Origin: DATNIC01 sp035604635
Lineage (GTDB): Bacteria > Vulcanimicrobiota > Vulcanimicrobiia > Vulcanimicrobiales > Vulcanimicrobiaceae
Direction: 5' to 3'
NCBI GenBank assembly: GCA_035604635.1
Contig: DATNIC010000240.1
Location: 1 to 11,559 of the forward strand
Length of the DNA: 11,559 bases
Part shown: positions 1 through 6,400 of the stretch, piece by piece
Layout: every line of letters begins with the position of its first letter
Numbering within the stretch: the first letter of the stretch is position 1
Program-made: the position numbers and the translations under genes
The notes under the pieces: generated by a model
Seen by the model: only the letters and a program-made list of their open reading frames with translations
Told to the model about the DNA's origin: nothing
Databases searched by the model: none

Positions 1-615
1 GGCGACGCTGACGTCGCTGGTGTTGAAGTGCTCTTGGTCGACGAGCGAGACGGTCCCGCCGTTCTCCGGCGCGCTGACGGCGGCGCCGATCGCTCGTTCC
101 GCGTCCTGCCCGGTCGCGTCGGTCGACGTCAGGATCGCGATTTTCTTCCAACCCCGCTCCCGCATGTACCGAATCGACGCGATGATGTAGTCGACCGTGG
201 AAATGCTAGCCGAAAAGACGTAGCTGCCGTCGGGCGGGTGGATCCCAGGTGAAAAGCAGTAGTCAACCGGACCGTTTGTGAGCAGCGGTGCCATCGCGCT
301 GCACGCTGCAACCGCCGACGTCCCCAGCATGACTTGTGCTTTCTTCGCGATGATATTGTTGGTCAGCTGTACGGCTGTCTGCGCGTTGGACCCGTCGTCG
401 GCAATGACGAACTTGATTTGCCGTCCACGAATCCCGCCGGCTTTGTTGACCGTCGACTCGACGACGCCCAGCGCCTCGGCTTCTTCCTTGCCGAGAAACG
501 CGAACGCGCCGGTAAGCGGTGCGATGGCGTTGATCTCAAACGGGTCCTCGGCGCGCCCCGCAAGGGGGACGGAAACCAGGAGCCCGGCAAGGACGATTGC
601 GACCGGTCGAAACAT
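1..615 (-). CDS. ABC transporter substrate-binding protein, branched-chain amino acid (LivK/HAAT) type, C-terminus cut by window edge
   Basis: This is the N-terminal 205 residues of a periplasmic-binding-protein fold (Peripla_BP_6 type) that would capture a small solute and deliver it to an ABC importer. I translated it from the ATG at 613-615; the frame stays open to base 1. Residues 1-22 form a signal peptide ending GRA. The mature part starts with the family's characteristic INAIAPLTGAFAFLGKEE, followed by NKAGGIRGRQI (57-67), the FVIADDGSN segment (69-77) and the lobe hinge around KKIAILTSTDATGQD (157-171). C105 and C120 could form a disulfide. The start overlaps the stop of the Rieske gene upstream by one base (TGATG), which implies translational coupling. 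The family binds amino acids but also aromatic acids and amides, so the ligand is unknown. Family call is firm; ligand and the missing C-terminus are not. Confidence 0.9.
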   Translation of the reverse strand, partial: MFRPVAIVLAGLLVSVPLAGRAEDPFEINAIAPLTGAFAFLGKEEAEALGVVESTVNKAGGIRGRQIKFVIADDGSNAQTAVQLTNNIIAKKAQVMLGTSAVAACSAMAPLLTNGPVDYCFSPGIHPPDGSYVFSASISTVDYIIASIRYMRERGWKKIAILTSTDATGQDAERAIGAAVSAPENGGTVSLVDQEHFNTSDVSVA

Positions 616-926
616 CAGAGCCTCACAAAAACGTCGCCGTTTTCGACCTTCGTCGGAAAGACGGCTATCGGATCGATGCACGGTGGAGCGCTCGGTTCAC
701 CGGTGCGAACGTCAAATCTGCCGCCGTGTAACGGACACATGATTTCATAGCCGTCGAGCTCCCCGTCCGAGAGTTTTGCGAACGCGTGGCTGCATACGTT
801 CTCCGTCGCATATACCGCTTCGCCGACAAGGCACAGCGCCACCTCGGTCTCACCAGCCCGGGCGAGCGTGGGATACTTCGCGTCCAAGCTGCGCAGCGGC
901 GCGACGCGCAGCCAGTCCGAGCCCAT
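615..926 (-). CDS. Rieske [2Fe-2S] ferredoxin, oxygenase-component type
   Basis: A 103-residue soluble Rieske protein. The cluster ligands are visible as C45-x-H47 (VCSHAF) and C64-x2-H67 (CPLHGGRFD), separated by 16 residues, the usual arrangement in biphenyl/naphthalene-dioxygenase ferredoxins and NirD-like proteins. Length and lack of a membrane anchor or signal peptide fit a stand-alone cytoplasmic electron carrier, not a bc1-complex Rieske subunit. In known systems such ferredoxins pass electrons from a flavin reductase to a ring-hydroxylating oxygenase; neither partner is in this window. The start lies 3 bases after the stop of the NMT1-type binding protein, with GGGAG about 12 bases upstream in that gene's last codons. 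Its stop overlaps the next start by one base. Being enclosed by two solute-binding proteins on the same transcript is unusual and suggests a role in catabolism of an imported compound. Confidence 0.92.
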   Translation of the reverse strand: MGSDWLRVAPLRSLDAKYPTLARAGETEVALCLVGEAVYATENVCSHAFAKLSDGELDGYEIMCPLHGGRFDVRTGEPSAPPCIDPIAVFPTKVENGDVFVRL

Positions 927-929
927 CGC

Positions 930-1883
930 TTAGGGCGCTCCCGGCATCAGCACGTCTCGCGCCGGAAAGGCCGCGCTCATCTCATGAAACTTAGCGGCCG
1001 CATCGATCACGGGCTGGAGCTGCGCAGGGTTGAGCGAGGTCGCCCGTTTTTGGGTGCGCAGCGCCTGCTGCGCGACCTCTTGCGTCATCCCCGTATACGA
1101 AGCCACGATCGGGACCATCTCGGCAATATGCGCGTTCGAGTAGAGGGTCGCCTGGTGCATCACTTGGGCGAAGCGCAGCGCAACGTCGTGGTGAGCGGCC
1201 AGCCACGGTCCGTGCACGAACCAGGCGGTTACGAGAAATTGCCGGGAGATCGCCGTATACGGAGCTGCCAGCGTCCGCGCGCGGCCGCTGCTTTCGACCG
1301 CGGATGCGAACGGCTCGAAATTGGCGATCGCATCGACGCGCTTTTGATCGAGGGCCGGGAGCATCGCCGGCTGCGCGATCTCGACGAAACGGACGTTGTC
1401 CGGATCGGCGCCGCTCTGCGCGAGCCAAGCCTTGACGGAGAGCGCGAGCAGATCGTGCAGGCCGCTCACTGCGACGACGTGATTCTCGAGGTCCTTCGCG
1501 GTGCGGATCGGCGAATCGGCACCGACGAAGACGCGCGCGAGGGGAGACGCCGCATCATAGAGCCCGGCGCCGGCGATCAAGACCAGCGGGATGTTCCGCT
1601 CGTGCGCGGTTGTATCGGAAAGGGTGTTTGCCAGGCCGATCTGCGCCGATCCGCCGACGACCGCGACCGTCGCCAAACCGCCGCTCGCCATCGCGTTGAG
1701 CGTGATCGCCAGGCCGGCTTTCTCGAAAAGGCCTTGGTGGAGCGCATAATAGAGCGGCGTCGCGTCGATCGTATGCGCCATCGCGATAGTGATCGGGGTC
1801 AATGCCGGCGCGGGACTCTGAGCGGCGCTGTTCGTCGCCATCCCGAGGACGAGGGCGAACGCTCCGCCGGCGATCCATCTCAT
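930..1883 (-). CDS. ABC transporter substrate-binding protein, NitT/TauT (NMT1/SsuA-like) family
   Basis: A 317-residue extracytoplasmic binding protein. Residues 1-21 form a signal peptide ending NSAA. The family pattern follows: ITIAMAHTIDATPLYYALHQGLFEKAGL (31-58), in which the apo protein reads TP-x-YYA-x-x-GLFEK, then SGGLATVAVVGGSAQIGLAN (67-86) and a second-lobe segment with AIANFEPFA (185-193). Family members bind taurine, alkanesulfonates, nitrate, thiamine-precursor pyrimidines or aromatic acids; the sequence does not tell which. It is the first gene of a three-gene unit with the Rieske ferredoxin (3-base gap) and a LivK-type binding protein. No permease or ATPase gene is adjacent on the visible side; they may lie beyond base 1 or elsewhere. 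The ATG at 1881-1883 has only a weak GGGG element upstream. The promoter should lie in the 95-bp gap to the divergent small gene, but I see no convincing minus-strand boxes. Confidence 0.88.
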   Translation of the reverse strand: MRWIAGGAFALVLGMATNSAAQSPAPALTPITIAMAHTIDATPLYYALHQGLFEKAGLAITLNAMASGGLATVAVVGGSAQIGLANTLSDTTAHERNIPLVLIAGAGLYDAASPLARVFVGADSPIRTAKDLENHVVAVSGLHDLLALSVKAWLAQSGADPDNVRFVEIAQPAMLPALDQKRVDAIANFEPFASAVESSGRARTLAAPYTAISRQFLVTAWFVHGPWLAAHHDVALRFAQVMHQATLYSNAHIAEMVPIVASYTGMTQEVAQQALRTQKRATSLNPAQLQPVIDAAAKFHEMSAAFPARDVLMPGAP

Positions 1884-1929
1884 GGCCCCAGGGTTGCAGC
1901 AAAACTTTACAGTCTCCTCGCCCGCAGCG

Positions 1930-1938
1930 TGCTATAAT
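1930..1938 (+). promoter_or_regulatory. Extended -10 promoter of the small gene
   Basis: TGCTATAAT is a perfect extended -10 element (TGn followed by TATAAT at 1933-1938). The only -35-like hexamer is TTTACA at 1906-1911 with a 21-base spacer, which is too long, so this probably works as an extended -10 promoter. Initiation near 1945 would give a leader of about 34 bases to the ATG at 1979. Confidence 0.6.
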
Positions 1939-1950
1939 GTGCCCAATTAG

Positions 1951-1971
1951 CTCCTCGCTCATGAGGGGAGG
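1951..1971 (+). promoter_or_regulatory. Strong Shine-Dalgarno with an upstream anti-SD, possible translational hairpin
   Basis: GGAGG at 1967-1971, within AGGGGAGG, stands 7 bases before the ATG at 1979 and decides that start over the in-frame ATG at 1961. CTCCTC at 1951-1956 can pair with GGGGAG at 1965-1970 (six pairs, one G-U, 8-base loop) or with GAGGGG at 1963-1968. Either fold would hide the ribosome binding site in the short leader. Confidence 0.45.
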
Positions 1972-1978
1972 CGGTGTT

Positions 1979-2218
1979 ATGAACGACTTACCGAAAGAGG
2001 TTGCGAGCATCCTCGAAGCTGATGCGCTCGAGTGCGCCCAGCGCGCTTCCCGTTACAAGTTCGGACGGCTCAGCACGAAGCGAATCGTCGGTCTCTTGCG
2101 CGGCGCCGCCGCGGAGTCGGGCGCCACTTTGCGCTACACTGATTCCGAGCTCGTCGACCTCTGGTTCGCCAAGTGGGACCAGTACATGCACGACCTGCGA
2201 GTCCGCAAGACGGCTTAG
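1979..2218 (+). CDS. Small conserved-looking hypothetical protein, 79 residues
   Basis: I do not recognise the family. The start is the ATG at 1979-1981, supported by GGAGG with a 7-base spacer and the TATAAT box upstream. An in-frame ATG at 1961 and a longer open frame from 1802 exist, but both would place the start on the wrong side of the SD or the promoter. The protein is soluble, without signal peptide, membrane segment or cysteine-metal motif, and is predicted mostly helical. An N-terminal acidic helix (PKEVASILEADALECAQ) is followed by a basic stretch (RYKFGRLSTKRIVGLL, 25-40) and an aromatic, charged end (DLWFAKWDQYMHDLRVRK). The spacing resembles small adaptor or nucleic-acid-binding proteins, but that is no more than an impression. 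It stands between divergent and convergent neighbours, so it is a single-gene unit. Its TAG overlaps the stop of the convergent methyltransferase by 4 bases. Confidence 0.75.
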   Translation: MNDLPKEVASILEADALECAQRASRYKFGRLSTKRIVGLLRGAAAESGATLRYTDSELVDLWFAKWDQYMHDLRVRKTA

Positions 2219-3399
2219 CCCCAGACGGCGGCTGCCGTTTCGACGATGCGCTCGAGTTTACGCCACTGATCCTCTTGCGGGAATAACGCGCCGCTTTTTG
2301 AGCTGCCGAAGCCGCATTGCGGGCTGAGCGCCAGTTGGTCGAGCGCTAAGTAACGGCTCGCTTCGTCGATGCGCCGCCGGAGCGCGTCGAGCGGCTCGAC
2401 GTCGGTGCTCTTGGTCGTCACGAGGCCCAGCACGACGACCTTGTCTTTGGGGACGAAGCGCAGCGGCTCGAAGCTGCCGGCGCGCTCGCTGTCGTACTCG
2501 AGCAGGAGACGGTCGTGCTTGAGCCCGTTGAAGAGCTGCTCGGCGATCGCGTCATACGAGCCCTCGCGATGCCACTGCGGGACGATCTTGCCCGTTGCCG
2601 GGTCAACCGTCCGCGGGTTTCCGCGACAGAGGTGGATGCCGAACGTGGTCCCCTCGAAGCCCTCGATGACGGCGTTGTCCGCCGCGATAGAGCGGGCAAG
2701 ATTCCGGGCGGGATCTTCGCCGCGCCCGCGCATCCGTTCGAGCGAGACGGAATCGACGTAAGCGGTGTAACCCGGCGCGTCGATTTGGATGTAGCGGCAG
2801 CCCGCGTCGACGAGGGCGCGAATCATCTCGCGCTCGATCGCCACGACGTCCGCGAGAAAGGCATCAATGTCCGCGTAGACGTTGCGCGAGTGCTCGTAGT
2901 CGAAGCGCTGCGAGATGCGGTCGGGGCTGAGAAGCGTGACCTTCACCGGGGCAGTTGCGATTTGGCTGCTGAAGGTGTATTCCTCGAGCGGCACATTGCG
3001 GCGAAAGCGCAAGCGCTCGACGACCGGCCGGCGCGTGTAAACCGCGGGGCCTGCCGCCGCGAAATCTTGCTCTGCGCGCGCGAACGGCCGCGTCGTAATT
3101 TCCTTGTGGACTTGCTCGTAAGCCGCTTTCTCGTTTTCCGGAACATCGAAGCCGCTCACCGCGGCGGCGAAGCTGTCTTGAAAATTGCGGCGTCGCAGCT
3201 CTCCGTCGGTCAGAATCGGGAAGCCGATCGTTTCTTGAGCGCGGATCAGCGCACGAATCTCTTCGTCCGCAATCTCGCGCAGTTGCTCGTCGGACAGCTC
3301 CCCAGCGGCATTCTGTTCAAACGCAGTTAGCAGACGGGTTGTCCCCGCCAGACTGCCGACTTGGTCGATCCGTAAGAGATGCAGGTCTTGGGTTATCAT
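2215..3399 (-). CDS. MetE/YxjG-type cobalamin-independent methionine synthase family protein (zinc methyltransferase)
   Basis: A 394-residue protein of the MetE C-terminal TIM-barrel family (COG0620), about half the length of full MetE (near 750) and close to Bacillus YxjG/YxjH. The zinc ligands that activate the thiol are all in place: H256 and C258 in GIHLCRGN, E301 in LLLEYDSERAG, and C362 in LSPQCGFGSS. Other family signatures are DQVGSL (12-17), FPILTDGELRR (60-70) and IQIDAPGYTAY (205-215). The N-terminal folate-binding repeat of full MetE is absent, so the methyl donor is uncertain: a folate, S-methylmethionine-like compound, or a corrinoid protein as shown for short core-MetE enzymes. 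The usual product would be methionine from homocysteine. The start (ATG 3397-3399) lies about 22 bases after the tail of the rpoB terminator, leaving almost no room for a separate promoter. The 3' end overlaps the convergent small gene by 4 bases. Family call is strong; exact substrate is open. Confidence 0.85.
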   Translation of the reverse strand: MITQDLHLLRIDQVGSLAGTTRLLTAFEQNAAGELSDEQLREIADEEIRALIRAQETIGFPILTDGELRRRNFQDSFAAAVSGFDVPENEKAAYEQVHKEITTRPFARAEQDFAAAGPAVYTRRPVVERLRFRRNVPLEEYTFSSQIATAPVKVTLLSPDRISQRFDYEHSRNVYADIDAFLADVVAIEREMIRALVDAGCRYIQIDAPGYTAYVDSVSLERMRGRGEDPARNLARSIAADNAVIEGFEGTTFGIHLCRGNPRTVDPATGKIVPQWHREGSYDAIAEQLFNGLKHDRLLLEYDSERAGSFEPLRFVPKDKVVVLGLVTTKSTDVEPLDALRRRIDEASRYLALDQLALSPQCGFGSSKSGALFPQEDQWRKLERIVETAAAVWG

Positions 3400-3428
3400 C
3401 GTCGCCGCTTCAACCGTCGAGAAGAAAA

Positions 3429-3454
3429 AGCCCGGCTGTGTAGCCGGGCTTTCA
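3429..3454 (-). terminator. Intrinsic terminator of rpoB
   Basis: On the minus strand AAAGCCCGGCT, loop ACAC, AGCCGGGCTTT form a perfect 11-bp GC-rich stem with a 4-base loop, followed by TTCTTCTC after the T run. It begins 7 bases after the rpoB stop codon (3462-3464) and ends about 25 bases before the methyltransferase start. No plus-strand gene reads into it, so its job is to end the rpoB transcript. Confidence 0.9.
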
Positions 3455-3461
3455 TTTTCTT

Positions 3462-6400
3462 CTAGAACTCTTCTTCGGGCTCGAGGCCGAGTGGCGACTC
3501 TTCCTCGTCCTCGTCCTCTTTGTATTCTTCTTCCTCTTCCTCTTCGAGGACGTAGCCTTGGTCTTCGTCTTCAGTTTCCTCTACGGTCTCTTCTTCCTCG
3601 AGAGTGACTTCGTCGAGCGCCTCGTCGCCGACCGGTGGACGCAGGCCGCCCAAGGCTGGGACTTCTTCCTCCACTACGGCGGCGCCGCGCGTCGGCGTGA
3701 CGAGCGGTTGCGAGTCGTCGACTTCCTCTTCGGGCTCTTCCTCTTCTTCGACGTCCTCGTGGACCTCGCCATCGACAAGCGCCGTTCCGGCCACCGCCGC
3801 GGCGGCGCCGACGCGTTGCTGTTCGGCTTCGCGCTGCGCAGCTGCGGTTTGCGTCAGGCGCGGATCTTCGTCGCCCATGAGCAAGCCGATCTCTTGTGCG
3901 CGTTCGCCGACGTCGTCGTCCTGGATCTTGATCTCGATCTCTTCGCGATTCTCGGTGAGGACTTTCACGTCGAGCGCGAGCGACTGGAGTTCCTTGATCA
4001 GGACCTTGAACGACTCGGGGACGCCCGGCTCCATCACGTTCTCGCCCTTGACGATCGCCTCGTAGGTCTTGACGCGCCCGACGACGTCGTCGGACTTGAC
4101 CGTCAGGAGCTCTTGCAGCGTGTAGGCCGCGCCGTACGCTTCGAGCGCCCAGACTTCCATCTCGCCGAACCGCTGACCGCCGAACTGCGCTTTACCACCG
4201 AGCGGCTGTTGCGTGATCATCGAGTACGGGCCGGTCGAACGTGCGTGGATCTTGTCGTCGACCAAGTGCGCGAGCTTGAGCATGTAGATATAGCCGACCG
4301 TGATCGGACGCCCGAAGCGTTCGCCCGTGCGACCATCGCGCAGCCATGTCTTGCCGTCGGCCGGAAGGCCGGCGTCTTGCAGCCACTCCGCGATGTCTTC
4401 CGCGTGCGCGCCATCGAAAACCGGCGTCGCAATGTAGTATCCGAGCGCTTGCGCGGCCCAGCCCAGATGCGTCTCCATGATCTGTCCGAGGTTCATGCGC
4501 GACGGCACGCCCAGCGGATTCAGAACGATGTCGACGGGCGAGCCGTCCTCGAGATACGGCATGTCCTCTTCCGGCAAGACCTTGGCGATGACGCCCTTGT
4601 TGCCGTGACGACCGGCCATCTTGTCGCCTTGCAGAATCTTGCGCTTCTGCGCGACGTAGACGCGGACGAGGTGGTTCACGCCCGGGGAGAGCTCGTCGCC
4701 GTTTTCGCGTGAGAAACGCTTGACGTCGATGATCTTGCCCTTCTCACCGTGCGGGACTTTGAGCGAGGTATCGCGGACTTCGCGCGATTTCTCGCCGAAG
4801 ATCGCGCGGAGCAGCCGCTCCTCGGCGGTCAGCTCGGTCTCACCCTTCGGTGTGACCTTGCCGACGAGGATGTCTTCCGGACGGACCTCGGCACCGATGC
4901 GGACGATCCCGTTTTCGTCGAGATCCTTGAGCGAATCTTCGCCGACGTTGGGGATGTCGCGCGTAATCTCTTCGGGCCCGAGCTTCGTATCGCGGGCTTC
5001 GCACTCGTACTCCTCGATGTGGATCGAGGTGAAGCGATCTTCCTTGACCATCCGCTCACTTATGAGAATGGCATCTTCATAATTGTAGCCTTCCCACGGC
5101 ATGAAGGCGACGAGGACGTTTTGGCCGAGCGCGAGCTCGCCCTGATCGCTCGACGGGCCGTCCGCCAGGATCTGTGCGCGCATGACGCGGTCGCCGGCCT
5201 TGACGATCGGCCGCTGGTTGATGCACGTCCCGGCGTTGCTGCGCGTGAACTTCAGCAAGTCATAGCTGTGCTCGAGCTGATCGTCGTCGTGCTTGACGAT
5301 GATCCGGCGCGCGTCGACGTCGAGGACTTCGCCGTCGGCACTCGCGAGGACGCAGCCTCCCGAATCCTTGGCCGCGCGGTATTCCATCCCGGTCCCGATG
5401 ATCGGAGACTGCGGGCGGAGCAAGGGGACGGCCTGACGCTGCATGTTCGCGCCCATGAGGGCACGGTTGGCGTCATCGTGCTCGAGGAACGGGATCAGCG
5501 CCGTCGCGACCGAGACGATCTGTTTCGGCGAGACGTCCATGAGCTGCACCTTGCCCGGCGGCTCTTCGACGTACTCTTCGGCGTAGCGGCAGACGACCGA
5601 CTCGGAGCTGATCCGGTTGCGCTCGTCGGTTTGCGTGTTCGCCTGCGCGATGATGTATTCGTCTTCGCGATCGGCGGTGAAATAGCGTATCTCGTCGCTG
5701 ACCTGACTGTCGCGCACGACGCGGTAGGGCGTCTCGATGAAGCCGTACCGGTTGACGCGCGCGTAGGTCGCGAGCGAGCCGATCAGGCCGATGTTCGGGC
5801 CTTCCGGCGTTTCGATCGGGCAGATCCGGCCGTAGTGGCTGTGGTGGACGTCGCGGACTTCGAAGCCGGCACGCTCGCGCGAGAGTCCGCCGGGTCCCAG
5901 CGCCGAGAGACGCCGCTTGTGCGTGAGCTCGGCGAGCGAATTCGTCTGGTCCATGAACTGCGAGAGCTGCGAGGAACCGAAGAACTCTTTGATCGCGGCG
6001 ACGACCGGACGGATGTTGATCAGGGCCTGCGGCGTGACCGTCTCGATGTCCTGAACCGTCATGCGCTCGCGGACCACCCGCTCCAACCGGAGCAGGCCGA
6101 CGCGGAACTGATTCTGCAGCAGCTCGCCGACGGAACGGATGCGCCGGTTGCCGAGGTGGTCGATGTCGTCCTTGAGCTTCGGATTCGCCGCTACCTTTAT
6201 AAGGCGGCGAACGACGGCGACCATGTCCTCGCGCGTCAGCGAGCGCTTCTCGATCGGCGGAATGCGAACACCGGCCGCGACGTACTCGCGCTCGAGCTTG
6301 CCCGAGAGCTTGTAACGGCCGACACCGGCGAGATCGTAGCGTTTCTCATCGAAGAACAACGACTCGATCAGCTTTTCAGCATTCTCGGCGTTTTCGGGCT

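Noticed and set aside
786..1937. Open frame of 383 codons on the plus strand
   Set aside because: It runs antisense through the Rieske and NMT1-type genes, is arginine-rich, and has no RBS or recognisable motif.
1930..1940. Bidirectional use of the TATAAT box for the minus-strand binding-protein operon
   Set aside because: The reverse strand reads CATTATAGC without a matching -35 or extended -10 in a suitable position, so I could not support it.
1802..1978. Longer version of the small gene starting at 1802
   Set aside because: It would overlap the divergent binding-protein gene and include the promoter; the SD and -10 box both point to the ATG at 1979.
3400..3461. SAM or cobalamin riboswitch controlling the MetE-like gene
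   Set aside because: The gap is 62 bases, most of it taken by the rpoB terminator, too short for any known aptamer of these classes.
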